A stretch of DNA of 57,745 nt from an uncultured bacterium (GCA_902797965.1 CADBUY010000010.1:1-57745); one strand, 5' to 3'. Counted from the first letter of the stretch, positions 1-7,991 are shown. Numbers and translations are program-made. Notes: generated from the sequence alone by a model not told the origin.

Positions 1-64
1 TCTTTACATCCGAAATAAAGAGAAGAAGAAAACGAAGTTCATTAATAACAAGTCTTTTTGATAT

Positions 65-153
65 ATTTAACCCTCACCCGAGTTTCTATATCTCGAAACA
101 TAGTTTTTCGATATGAAACTCTACCCTCTCCCAATGGAGAGGGAAATGCTGTT
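65..153. repeat. Dispersed C-rich palindromic repeat, copy 1
   Basis: A CCCTCACCCGA segment is followed about 50 bases later by CCCTCTCCC-AAT-GGAGAGGG, which forms a hairpin. The same layout recurs at 44738-44812, and relatives lie at 5755-5845, 37736-37770 and inside the gene at 8241. Bases 1-64 show no supportable gene. Confidence 0.7.
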
Positions 154-154
154 A

Positions 155-209
155 CTACATCAAAATATACATTTTGATGTAGCAATAGTATTTATGATAT
201 AATAGCGAT
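155..209 (+). promoter_or_regulatory. ruvB promoter with inverted repeat over the -35
   Basis: TTGATG (174-179) and TATAAT (198-203) are 18 bases apart, and the start codon lies six bases after the -10, so the transcript is predicted to be leaderless. A perfect 11-base inverted repeat (155-165 and 172-182, loop of six) covers the -35. It could be an operator, or the terminator hairpin of an upstream gene. Its role is inferred. Confidence 0.6.
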
Positions 210-1280
210 ATGGCGATTATATCAGATAATGAGGGGTTAGGTATCAAAAAAGGTTCTATGCAAAAAAAGAACCCTATTGTTAAGCCTGAAAATATAGAAT
301 ACGATAATACTTTTGAAAACAGTATAAGACCCAAGAACTTTGATAGTTACATTGGTCAGTCTGCTTTGAAAGAAACATTAAAAATAACCCTTGAAGCAGC
401 AAAATTAAGAGAAAAACCGTTAGATCACATGCTTTTTTATGGTCCACCCGGACTTGGTAAAACTACTATAGCCGGTGTAATTGCTGCACAAATGGGTGTT
501 GAAATGCGTATAACTTCTGCACCGGCGCTCGAAAGACCAAGAGATATAATCGGTATTCTAATGTCACTTAAAGGTGGTGAAATTCTGTTTATCGATGAAA
601 TTCACCGCCTAAATAAAGTTGCTGAAGAAATATTATATCCTGCAATGGAGGATTTTACCCTTGATATGACAACCGGTAAAAGCCAGACGGCAAAAACTCT
701 AAGAGTTCCGCTTCCAAAATTTACGCTTATTGGCGCTACTACAAAAGCAGGTGAATTGTCAGGGCCTTTGAGAGACAGATTCGGTATGATACACCGTCTT
801 GAGTTCTATACTTGTGACGAGTTAGCTCAGGTGGTGCTTCGTACTGCGGGAATTCTTGATATTAAAATCTCAGAAGAGGGTGCTTATGCAATAGCAAGAC
901 GTTCAAGAGGAACTCCAAGAATAGCAAACAGACTTATAAAAAGAGTTGCGGATTTTGCGCTGGTTAAGTATGACGGTGTTATTGATGAAACTGTAGCAAA
1001 CGAATCTTTGGATATATTAAAAATTGATGAGTTTGGTCTTGATACAACGGATAGAGCTTTGTTAAGTTTAATTATAGATAAATATGACGGCGGACCGGTT
1101 GGCATAGAAACTATTGCCGCAGCATTAAGTGAAGATGTTCGCACGATTGAGGATGTGTGTGAACCGTATTTGCTTCAAGCAGGTTTGTTACAGAGAACGC
1201 CAAGAGGCAGAAAAGTATCTCCGGAAGGATACAGACATTTGGGTATGAAGATGCCGTCAGAACAGGGGCGCTTATTTTAG
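210..1280 (+). CDS. ruvB: Holliday junction branch migration helicase RuvB
   Basis: RuvB is the hexameric AAA+ motor that drives RuvA-bound Holliday junctions in recombination and fork repair. The 356-residue product has Walker A (GPPGLGKTT, about residue 78), Walker B with FIDEIHRL (about 128), sensor motif [18 protein letters not shown] and a C-terminal winged helix with TPRGR. The ATG at 210 is preferred over the internal ATG at 258 because cyanobacterial RuvBs also open with MAII and because the -10 lies only six bases upstream; there is no Shine-Dalgarno sequence. The internal ATG does have AAGG upstream and remains a possible second start. A YibE/F gene follows after 17 bases, probably on the same transcript. 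Confidence 0.96.
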   Translation: MAIISDNEGLGIKKGSMQKKNPIVKPENIEYDNTFENSIRPKNFDSYIGQSALKETLKITLEAAKLREKPLDHMLFYGPPGLGKTTIAGVIAAQMGVEMRITSAPALERPRDIIGILMSLKGGEILFIDEIHRLNKVAEEILYPAMEDFTLDMTTGKSQTAKTLRVPLPKFTLIGATTKAGELSGPLRDRFGMIHRLEFYTCDELAQVVLRTAGILDIKISEEGAYAIARRSRGTPRIANRLIKRVADFALVKYDGVIDETVANESLDILKIDEFGLDTTDRALLSLIIDKYDGGPVGIETIAAALSEDVRTIEDVCEPYLLQAGLLQRTPRGRKVSPEGYRHLGMKMPSEQGRLF

Positions 1281-1297
1281 CTGTTTGTGAGGTATAT

Positions 1298-2413
1298 ATG
1301 CGTTTAAAAAATATTATACTAATGCTTATTTTATTTTTTACATTTTTATTACATCCGGTATTAGCAGATGATAACAACGTTTTACCTTCTCAGACAGGCA
1401 TAGTTAATTCTGTGCATTATGTAGATATGGAAAATGAGGCTGTTCAAACAAAGCAGGTTGCAGAGGTTAAACTTTTAACCGGAGAGTTTAAAGGTGAGAA
1501 TGTAGTATTAGAAAATGTTCTTACAGGGAATCCTTATTATGATATAAAGCTGAAAAACGGTGTAAAAGTTATTCTTCATGCCGAAGATAACGGTAATGGC
1601 GTTGAGTTTTCAATTGAAGATATAAAGCGCTCAGGAACTCTGGTTTGGCTCTCGTTAATATTCTGCGGACTTTTGATATATGTAGGGAAAAGAAAAGGTG
1701 TATATAGCCTTATATCAATTATTTTAACTGTAGTTTTAATCTTAAATATACTTAGACCGTTAATTTTGTTTGGAGTTAATCCAATATTTGCTACATTGTT
1801 AATTTGTATTGCTTCAACTGCTGTTACAATGTATCTGGTAGGCGGTTTCAACGCAAAGAGTACAGCAGCTTCTTTAGGTGCAATTTTAAGCTTGTGTTTC
1901 GCAACTGTACTTTCTTTAATAACAATACATACAGCTCATTTGTCAGGTTTTGCAAATGAAAATTCAATGTTCTTATATTCAGCACATCCTGAACTGAATA
2001 TTGCTGCTATTGCTGTTTCAATGATTGTTTTAGCTACATTAGGAGCTGTTATGGATGTTGCTATGTCAATAGCCAGTACAATAAATGAAATATATTTGAC
2101 AGATAATACAAAAAGCGTTAAGGATTTATTTATATCAGGTATGAATGTAGGCAGAGATATTATAGGAACGATGGCAAATACGTTAATTCTGGTATATTTA
2201 GGTGGTGCGCTTTCATTAGTGTTGCTGTCCGGTAATATTGATATCCAAAAATTTATTAATCTTAATCAAGTTGTAACAGAAGTTGCATCTGCCCTAATAG
2301 GAAGTATTGCGATTGTAATATGTGTGCCATTTACTGCTTTGGTTGCTTCAATGCTCATTCATTCTTATGCAAAAAAAGCTGAACAGGAAAAATTACCCTG
2401 GGAAAATGATTAG
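1298..2413 (+). CDS. YibE/F-like multipass membrane protein
   Basis: The 371-residue protein has an N-terminal signal peptide (ends near ADDNN), an extracytoplasmic beta-rich stretch to about residue 110, then about seven to eight hydrophobic helices with the Gly/Ala-rich pattern of the YibE/F family. Members are found in Firmicutes and other bacteria; transport has been suggested but no substrate is established. It starts 17 bases after ruvB with GAGG upstream of the ATG. The C-terminus is short and cytoplasmic (KKAEQEKLPWEND). The family call rests on length, topology and the TLGAVMDVAMSIAS region, which is typical of the family. Confidence 0.75.
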   Translation: MRLKNIILMLILFFTFLLHPVLADDNNVLPSQTGIVNSVHYVDMENEAVQTKQVAEVKLLTGEFKGENVVLENVLTGNPYYDIKLKNGVKVILHAEDNGNGVEFSIEDIKRSGTLVWLSLIFCGLLIYVGKRKGVYSLISIILTVVLILNILRPLILFGVNPIFATLLICIASTAVTMYLVGGFNAKSTAASLGAILSLCFATVLSLITIHTAHLSGFANENSMFLYSAHPELNIAAIAVSMIVLATLGAVMDVAMSIASTINEIYLTDNTKSVKDLFISGMNVGRDIIGTMANTLILVYLGGALSLVLLSGNIDIQKFINLNQVVTEVASALIGSIAIVICVPFTALVASMLIHSYAKKAEQEKLPWEND

Positions 2414-2482
2414 TCATATAATAGCTTATCCGTTAGTATTTATGTGTGTTTTGGTCTTTTATCCCTAAAAAATTGTGCATCA

Positions 2483-2602
2483 ATTGTTAACTTTTGTAAC
2501 AAATTTTAATCAATTTGTTACGGAAATGAATAAATGTGGAACTAAACAATTGTAGACGGTATGCATGGATGCATATCACAAGGATGTATAGCCAGAAAGG
2601 AG
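2483..2602 (+). promoter_or_regulatory. Flagellin 1 control region: HLR1-like site, core, leader palindrome
   Basis: Bases 2483-2500 (ATTGTTAACTTTTGTAAC) match the RpaB HLR1 site in gene orientation with one mismatch. Exactly 35 bases later comes GTGGAACTAAA (2536-2546). ATGCATGGATGCAT follows (2561-2574), then AAAGGAG (2596-2602) before the ATG at 2609. The second flagellin gene has the same parts with the same 35-base gap. I see neither a clear sigma-28 nor a clear sigma-54 promoter. Confidence 0.6.
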
Positions 2603-2608
2603 TTTCAA

Positions 2609-3523
2609 ATGGCACTAACTATTAACACAAACATGTCTTCTATGATTGTTCAATCAAATTTATCTAAAGCAACTACAGCTTTAAATCAAGCAATTGAAAG
2701 AATGACCACAGGTTATAAAATCAATCACGCATCAGATAACGCTGCCGGTTATTCAATTGCCAGAAACTGGGAAGCAAGATTAGGTTCTTTAGATGTAGCA
2801 GCTGATAACGCAGCAACAGGTGCAGACATGTTATCTACTCTTGAAGACCACTATTCATTAATTTCTCAACATGTTCAACGTGTTAGAGATTTGACAGAAC
2901 AAGCATCAAACGGAACTTACGGTTCTCAATCACTAAAAGCTATTAACTCAGAAATCACAGCAAGACTTGAAGAAATTGATCGTATTGCTGCAAACTGTGA
3001 ATTTAGCGGTCAGAAGATGATGACCGGCAACTTAAAAGGTTTAGCAATTCAAGTTGGTATTGATGGTGATGCTGACAGAAGCCAAATTACATTAAGTGAT
3101 GATTTATTTAAATCAGGTGCTGTAAAAGATTTATTTGGTAAAGATTATGGTAAAGCAACAACTTCAACTGATAATAAAGAAGCTATCAAAGATGTTGCAA
3201 AACTTTGTTCGGGTTATGATATTGAAAATAGTGAGATGACTACAACTAAACCGAGCGATATGTTGGCTAAGATTGATGTTGTTATTAATGAAATTTCTTC
3301 TCGTGTAACAACATTAGGTGCTGCACAAAACAGAATTGAATCAGCTATTACATCAATCGGTGTTCAGTCTGAAAACATTACTTCTTCTCTATCTACATTA
3401 AGAGATGCTGATGTAGCAACTGAATCTTCAAATTATATTAAAGCTCAGATATTACAACAAGCATCAGCAACATTGCTTGCAACGGCGAACCAAACTCCAT
3501 CTATAGCATTGAACTTGTTATAA
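2609..3523 (+). CDS. fliC: Flagellin 1
   Basis: This is the filament subunit, exported by the flagellar type III apparatus. The 304-residue protein has the conserved D0/D1 N-terminus (TINTN, then ERMTTGYKINHASDNAAGY), a short middle, and the conserved C-terminus (LGAAQNRIESAI, then SSNYIKAQILQQA, ending SIALNLL). There is essentially no D2/D3 outer domain. The N-terminal QRVRDL segment corresponds to the TLR5-contact region of bacterial flagellins. The ATG at 2609 is chosen because the AAAGGAG at 2596 and the flagellin N-terminus begin there; an upstream in-frame ATG at 2561 lies inside the leader palindrome. It is nearly identical in its ends to the flagellin at 6927-7859. Confidence 0.97.
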   Translation: MALTINTNMSSMIVQSNLSKATTALNQAIERMTTGYKINHASDNAAGYSIARNWEARLGSLDVAADNAATGADMLSTLEDHYSLISQHVQRVRDLTEQASNGTYGSQSLKAINSEITARLEEIDRIAANCEFSGQKMMTGNLKGLAIQVGIDGDADRSQITLSDDLFKSGAVKDLFGKDYGKATTSTDNKEAIKDVAKLCSGYDIENSEMTTTKPSDMLAKIDVVINEISSRVTTLGAAQNRIESAITSIGVQSENITSSLSTLRDADVATESSNYIKAQILQQASATLLATANQTPSIALNLL

Positions 3524-3597
3524 TGGACAGGTTGAGTAACTGATTAATAAATTAATTAGCAAGTGAAAAGGGTAAAAATCCCGAATAAGATTAATTA

Positions 3598-3626
3598 AAG
3601 CAAGGAACCTGTCCTTGCTTTTCTTT
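3598..3626 (+). terminator. Terminator after flagellin 1
   Basis: AAGCAAGGA, loop ACCTG, TCCTTGCTT, then a T-rich run form a rho-independent terminator 75 bases past the flagellin stop. Confidence 0.85.
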
Positions 3627-3703
3627 ATGTAAATATGTATTCCGTCTTAGCTTGAAGTTCTGTTATTTTAATGTTAGACTGTGGTATCTGATTAAGGAGT
3701 ATT

Positions 3704-3883
3704 ATGGAACTATCCCACGAAGATATAGTTACAAGGATGTTGTCAAAACGTGAAATATTAAACGGAAGTATAGAGAATACAAAAATGTATTCTACTAACC
3801 CTGCTTATGATTTGTCACATTACCTTAAAACTGCAAAGCCTGAACCAAGCAGATGGGGAGAAAAATATAAGTTTGTAACCTAG
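3704..3883 (+). CDS. Small 59-residue protein of unknown function
   Basis: I do not recognise this product. AAGGAG (3694-3699) sits at ideal spacing from the ATG. The frame is open for 59 codons, starting MELSHEDIVTRMLSKREIL and ending RWGEKYKFVT, and closes with TAG GGG TAA, an in-frame double stop. The peptide is charged, with a likely N-terminal helix, and has no signal peptide or membrane segment. It lies between the flagellin 1 terminator and a bidirectional terminator, so it is probably its own transcript, though no promoter is obvious. The position beside flagellins may be coincidence. Confidence 0.6.
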   Translation: MELSHEDIVTRMLSKREILNGSIENTKMYSTNPAYDLSHYLKTAKPEPSRWGEKYKFVT

Positions 3884-3914
3884 GGGTAAAGGGGTAAAGT
3901 GGTAAAGGGGTAAA
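3881..3914. repeat. GGGGTAAA-type short repeat
   Basis: Starting at the stop codon of the 59-codon gene, GGGGTAAA or GTGGTAAA occurs four times in about 34 bases. A longer array of the same kind is at 6830-6878. Confidence 0.6.
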
Positions 3915-4006
3915 TAAAAGTGACCTGAAATTATGTGACTATATAAAATGATGCACTTGCTGTTCAGGATTTGTCTGACAAAAGCTTTTAACATACTTTC
4001 AATAAC

Positions 4007-4032
4007 AAAAAAGAGCATTTCTGCTCTTTTTT
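4007..4032. terminator. Bidirectional terminator
   Basis: AAAAAAGAGCA, loop TTTC, TGCTCTTTTTT works on both strands and overlaps the stop codon of the reverse gene at 4031-5593. Confidence 0.85.
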
Positions 4033-5593
4033 ATATTCCAAATGAATCATTATTTTTTGTTTCGTTTCTCAAGTCGCCTTTGTCATATCCATCCATACCA
4101 TCGTATTGAATCAGGAATATGTTACCTCTGTTATCTTTTTGTAATAAATATTCTTGTATAGCTTTGTTACTTATGAATACCAGTGCTCCTGTTTTGTCAT
4201 GTATTCTTTTTGAAAATTGATATTTTATATCAGTTCCGTTTGTTACTCCTACGGTAATAGTATTATTCTCTAAATCAACTGATTTAACTGTTTTGTATAT
4301 AAAATCAGGAATTTTGTCTGATGTATCTATAATGCTGATTTTACTATTTTGTTTAATGTTTTTGAATTCATCAAGTGTAACATTTGACATTGTATGACCT
4401 TTGTCTGTCATTTGGATCTTTGCAAGTGCATCATTGCAAGTAGTTTGTACTCGTTGATTTTTTATTTCTTCTGTTGCATCTGGTGTTTGAGCAGGTGTTT
4501 GAGCCGGTTGTTGAGCCTGATCTTGAGCTGGAGCTGGAGCCGGTTCTTGAACTTGAGCTTGTTGTTCTGGTGTTGGAGCTGGAGCTTCTTCTGCTTCTTC
4601 TGCAGCTTCTGCAGCTTCTAATGCTTTAATTTTTGCATATACTTTACTTGATAAGTCCTGTTTGTCAGCAACTTTTGAAGATAGTTCATTAAGTGCATTC
4701 TTGTTAGACTCTATTGCTTTCAGTAAATCATCAAATTTTTCATCGAATGCTGCTTTATCTTCTTCATTAAGTTCATTATATTTATTACCGCCAATTAGTG
4801 CTAATAGTGCATTGAAATCCTTACATCCACGAACTTTATCTCCAAAGTTTTCAGCTTGTGCTTGATCTCCACCGGAAGTCGGAGCTTGTGCTTTAGATAA
4901 TTGTTCAGGTTCTTTATCATACTCTTGTTTGTATCTGGTAGCAAGTTCAGGAAATCTTTGTGCTAATGATTCTTTCAATTTCCGAATTGCGTCTTTATCT
5001 GTTTCAGTTAAGACGTCATCTTTTAATGTTATCGGTAATTTATTATATAAATCAGTTGCTTGTTTTAATGCTTTTGTATTGTTATATTTTTCAGATACTT
5101 TCTCTTTATCATGTTTTTCTATAAATTTATTAACTTTATTTTTTAATTTATTAATATTTCTTTCATCTCTATTATCAGATTTATGAATAGTAGTATTTCC
5201 ACCATTATAAGTAGTACCGCCTGTAGTTGTACTTTGTCCGCCGGCGCCGTCACCTGTATGTCTGTATTGACCATAATAATCACCAAAGAAATTGCGAGTA
5301 GGTGTCGTAAGTTGCGGTGTTCCAAAGAAATTTAGACCGCAGTTCCCGCCACCGAACATAGGGAAGCCTCCTCCAAAGCAGCCGCCTCCGCCAAAACCGA
5401 ACAAGCTGGCTATGCCGGCACCGAGTCCCATGCCGACACCGTTCCAAAAACCACCGCCGAAGCTGCCGCCAAATATGCTTCCGCCGTTAAAATTATAAGT
5501 TGTATTATAAGTATCTCCGTCTCCACATCCCCAGTGATACATTTCATATTGTTTAAATGGACTGAGACATTTTATTCTAGGAATGTTTACCAT
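4031..5593 (-). CDS. Gly-rich low-complexity protein, possibly surface or exported
   Basis: Not a family I recognise. The 520-residue protein has, in order: a short start with a WGCGDGDTY segment; a Gly/Phe-rich block (residues about 30-95, GGSFGGGFWNG, GFGGGGCFGGG); charged helical regions (about 140-340); a Pro/Ala/Gln-rich linker (about 345-385, PAPAPAQDQAQQPAQ); and a folded-looking C-terminus (about 395-520). No signal peptide or clear transmembrane helix is visible, so any export would need another route. ATGAGG lies upstream of the ATG. Its promoter carries an HLR1-like repeat and the ACTTTATATATATAAG box shared with several other unknown genes here. The Gly-rich head with a helical body resembles the protein at 45326-46324 in layout only. 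Confidence 0.75.
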   Translation of the reverse strand: MVNIPRIKCLSPFKQYEMYHWGCGDGDTYNTTYNFNGGSIFGGSFGGGFWNGVGMGLGAGIASLFGFGGGGCFGGGFPMFGGGNCGLNFFGTPQLTTPTRNFFGDYYGQYRHTGDGAGGQSTTTGGTTYNGGNTTIHKSDNRDERNINKLKNKVNKFIEKHDKEKVSEKYNNTKALKQATDLYNKLPITLKDDVLTETDKDAIRKLKESLAQRFPELATRYKQEYDKEPEQLSKAQAPTSGGDQAQAENFGDKVRGCKDFNALLALIGGNKYNELNEEDKAAFDEKFDDLLKAIESNKNALNELSSKVADKQDLSSKVYAKIKALEAAEAAEEAEEAPAPTPEQQAQVQEPAPAPAQDQAQQPAQTPAQTPDATEEIKNQRVQTTCNDALAKIQMTDKGHTMSNVTLDEFKNIKQNSKISIIDTSDKIPDFIYKTVKSVDLENNTITVGVTNGTDIKYQFSKRIHDKTGALVFISNKAIQEYLLQKDNRGNIFLIQYDGMDGYDKGDLRNETKNNDSFGI

Positions 5594-5618
5594 TTTATAT
5601 TACCTCATAATTATACAT

Positions 5619-5689
5619 CTTATATATATAAAGTATTTAAAATTCTCTTAATTTCACAGTTATAAGATATCTTTACAAAAGTTAATATA
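5619..5689 (-). promoter_or_regulatory. Composite promoter: HLR1-like repeat plus ACTTTATATATATAAG box
   Basis: In gene orientation, TATATTAACTTTTGTAAA (5672-5689, two mismatches to HLR1) is followed after 37 bases by ACTTTATATATATAAG (5619-5634), which ends 25 bases before the start codon. Five genes in the window share this arrangement. Confidence 0.55.
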
Positions 5690-5754
5690 ATTATAAGAAT
5701 TTTTTTTGCCGGATTGTTACGGTTCAAACGAGCCTTACAGTAACAATAAAAATT

Positions 5755-5845
5755 CCCCTCCCCTCTGGGGAGGGATTAAGGGTGGGGGAGGGTTCTATAT
5801 AAAAGAAAATCCCCCTCTTAAATTCTCCCCCGCGGGGAGAACTTC
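5755..5845. repeat. C-rich palindromic repeats
   Basis: CCCCTCCCCTCTGGGGAGGG and a second copy ending CTCCCCCGCGGGGAG belong to the same dispersed repeat family as bases 65-153. The rest of the gene-free stretch 5694-6023 holds two related hairpins and no gene. Confidence 0.7.
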
Positions 5846-5963
5846 CGTTTTCCTTCCTTGTTATTGAGGAAGTAGTTGTACAAGTGATAGTGAGTTCTAA
5901 ATATGGTTGGATGTTGATTCTTTATATGGGCGTGTTACGGAGGATAATTAAAAAAATAATAGA

Positions 5964-5997
5964 CCGGATTGTTACGGCTCAAACGAGCCTAACAATC
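5964..5997 (-). terminator. Hairpin, likely terminator of the reverse gene at 6024
   Basis: GGATTGTTA-C-GGCTC, loop AAAC, GAGCC-TAACAATCC is followed on the reverse strand by a T-rich run. A diverged copy of the left arm and loop is at 5712-5748. It lies just past the stop codon at 6024. Confidence 0.55.
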
Positions 5998-6023
5998 CAG
6001 CCTTATAATTAACTTTTTAAATA

Positions 6024-6704
6024 TTAATAAACAGGAATATCTATTGGGTTAATTAATCTGACATTCAATACGTCACCTTTTTGGATAAATACATCTTCAC
6101 CTTTTCTAAACATGTCAGCAACCGAATCTCCAATCAGATATCCAAGACCGCCTATAAAACCTCCAACAGCACAGAATGGAGTTGTTAAAAATTGTAGTCC
6201 CGGGTGATCATCTTGCACACTCAAACCATAATTTGTTGAATTCTTTGTAATCTCTACACCTCTGTCAAAATTCTTTTGAATCGCTTCACCGTATCCTAAA
6301 TTCTTATATAAACCGCCATCATAGTATATTTTATCAAATGTTACAACTGCTAAATCCAAAGGAATTTGTCTTCCGTTTGGAGTTACAACATGGTCAAAAT
6401 CCAGATACAATTTTGCACCTCTGGAAAATCTTTGAGCCATTTTAACTGTAGAGATGCTTCCTCTGACAACAGAACCTTTTGGAAGAATAACTGTATTATC
6501 AGTTTTTAATTCATTCTTTAGAGCTGCCATGAATGAGTCACCTTCGCATCCTGATGATGTCGAAACTTGTTGTAAAAATTCAAGTTGTAACGGAGTCCCT
6601 GCGGCTATTCTTTTTGTTCTTGCATCTGCTTTAAAAGTTCCTGCTGCATTTACATTTAATGCAGTAAAAAATATCATTAAAAAAATAATTAAAATTCGTT
6701 TCAT
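6024..6704 (-). CDS. Exported protein of unknown function
   Basis: The 226-residue product begins with a clear Sec signal peptide (MKRILIIFLMIFFTALNVNA, cleavage expected after the Ala). The mature part has a beta-rich segment (residues about 30-125) with the pattern GDSFMAALKNEL then VILPKGSVVRGSI, seen in several uncharacterised exported proteins. A Gly-rich hydrophobic stretch follows (about 178-198, FCAVGGFIGGLGYLIGDSV), which could associate with a membrane. The C-terminus is a short beta segment. It sits between the Gly-rich protein gene and flagellin 2, both also on the reverse strand, but each has its own intergenic region. No function can be assigned. Confidence 0.8.
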   Translation of the reverse strand: MKRILIIFLMIFFTALNVNAAGTFKADARTKRIAAGTPLQLEFLQQVSTSSGCEGDSFMAALKNELKTDNTVILPKGSVVRGSISTVKMAQRFSRGAKLYLDFDHVVTPNGRQIPLDLAVVTFDKIYYDGGLYKNLGYGEAIQKNFDRGVEITKNSTNYGLSVQDDHPGLQFLTTPFCAVGGFIGGLGYLIGDSVADMFRKGEDVFIQKGDVLNVRLINPIDIPVY

Positions 6705-6766
6705 TTTTCTCTCCCTTTACCAGATTTTATTTTAGCACTCTGAGTTAGAAAAATCAATTTATACAA

Positions 6767-6801
6767 AAGCCAAAGATTATTAATAATAACCTTTGGCTTA
6801 A
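6767..6801 (-). terminator. Terminator-like hairpin after flagellin 2
   Basis: AAGCCAAAG and CCTTTGGCTT pair across an AT-rich loop; on the reverse strand TTTTG follows. The T-run is weak, and the hairpin lies about 130 bases past the flagellin 2 stop. Confidence 0.45.
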
Positions 6802-6829
6802 AATTGCTATTTCGGGGTAAAATCTTGGG

Positions 6830-6878
6830 GGGGGTAAATTTAGGGGGTAAATTTAGGGGGTAAATTTAGGGGGTAAAT
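6830..6878. repeat. Tandem GGGGGTAAATTTA repeat, 13-bp unit
   Basis: Three full units of GGGGGTAAATTTA (6830, 6843, 6856) and a fourth partial one (6869) are identical to one another. An extra GGG precedes the first. Four G-runs in 44 bases could form a quadruplex on the + strand, the non-template strand for neither neighbour. It separates flagellin 2 from the exported-protein gene. Confidence 0.9.
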
Positions 6879-6926
6879 CTTTTAAAATAATGATAATCCC
6901 CGATAAAATTGGAAGGAAAAGTCTTA

Positions 6927-7859
6927 TTATAACAAGTTCAAAGCAATACTTGGAGATTGGTTTGCAGTAGATAAAAGTGTTGCAGAAGCTTGTTGCAGAA
7001 TTTGAGCTTTGATGTAGTTAGAAGATTCAGTAGCAACATCAGCATCACGTAATGTAGATAAAGAAGATGTGATGTTTTCAGACTGAACACCAATTGATTC
7101 AATAGCTGATTCAATTCTGTTTTGCGCAGCACCAAGTGTTGTAACTCTGCCGGAAATGTCATTTATTACTTTATCAATGTAAACTAACATATCGGAAGCT
7201 TTTCTGCTATCACCTAACCCAGCACAATCTTTTGCCAATTGTGTTACTTTTTTGTCAGCAGTTGTGCTTGCAGCATCCCAAGCGTATGCTGTATTTATGC
7301 CCTGTGATGCATTGGCACTAATTCTAAATAAGCTGCTTATGCTGCCGGATGCAAATAAATCTTGTTTTAGGTTAATTCTGCTTCTGTCAGAATCACCGTC
7401 AATACCTACTTGAATGTCTAACCCACCGGCGCCAACGTTCCCTTTCATTAAATCTATACCATTGAACTCACAGTTAGCAGCAATTCTGTTAACTTCCTGA
7501 AGTCTTGCTTCTATTTCTGATTGAATTGCTTTCTTTGATTGTTCACCATAAGTACCGTTTGAAGCTTGTTCTGTTAAATCTCTTACACGTTGTATGTGTG
7601 ATGATATTAATGCATAATTATCTTCCAGTGTTGATAACATATCAGAACCTGTAGCTGCGTTATCAGCTGCAACATCTAAAGAACCAAGTTGTGCTTCCCA
7701 GTTTTTTGCAATAGAATAACCTGCAGCGTTGTCTGATGCGTGGTTAATTTTGTAACCGGTAGTCATTCTTTCAATAGCTGAGTTCAATTGGTTAGTTGCG
7801 CTGTTTAAGTTCTTTTGAACTATCATAGATTGTAAATTTGTGTTAATTGTGATTGCCAT
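6927..7859 (-). CDS. fliC: Flagellin 2
   Basis: This is a second filament subunit of 310 residues, with the same D0/D1 ends as flagellin 1 (INTNLQSMIVQKNLN, ERMTTGYKINHASDNAAGY, and C-terminal LGAAQNRIESAIESIGVQS ending SIALNLL) and a different, short middle (residues about 165-225, with SLFRISANASQGINTAYAW). It also has no outer D2/D3 domains. AAAGGAG precedes the ATG by seven bases. It is convergent with flagellin 1, 3.4 kb away, so the pair probably arose by duplication and later rearrangement. The upstream region has a perfect HLR1 match and the same core as flagellin 1. Confidence 0.97.
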   Translation of the reverse strand: MAITINTNLQSMIVQKNLNSATNQLNSAIERMTTGYKINHASDNAAGYSIAKNWEAQLGSLDVAADNAATGSDMLSTLEDNYALISSHIQRVRDLTEQASNGTYGEQSKKAIQSEIEARLQEVNRIAANCEFNGIDLMKGNVGAGGLDIQVGIDGDSDRSRINLKQDLFASGSISSLFRISANASQGINTAYAWDAASTTADKKVTQLAKDCAGLGDSRKASDMLVYIDKVINDISGRVTTLGAAQNRIESAIESIGVQSENITSSLSTLRDADVATESSNYIKAQILQQASATLLSTANQSPSIALNLL

Positions 7860-7862
7860 AAT

Positions 7863-7989
7863 ACTACTCCTTTCTATGGACTTTTTATAAATGCACGTTA
7901 ATGCATCCTTGCATAACCTATATCCTTTAATTCCACATATTTATTTTTTGATAACAATTAATTTTTTAATCTTTACAAAATGTTACAAA
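7863..7989 (-). promoter_or_regulatory. Flagellin 2 control region with perfect HLR1 match
   Basis: TTTACAAAATGTTACAAA (7972-7989, + strand) fits the cyanobacterial RpaB HLR1 consensus at all 18 positions. In gene orientation it is followed after 35 bases by GTGGAATTAAA (7926-7936), then ATGCAAGGATGCAT (7901-7914) and AAAGGAG. The element at 7992-8148 begins just beside the HLR1 match. Confidence 0.65.
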
Positions 7990-7991
7990 AT

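Noticed and set aside
2521..2560. Sigma-54 or sigma-28 promoter of flagellin 1
   Set aside because: The TGGAAC...TTGTA spacing does not fit -24/-12, and TAAA is followed at unequal distances (16 and 13 bases) by the GCATGGAT-like segment in the two flagellin genes.
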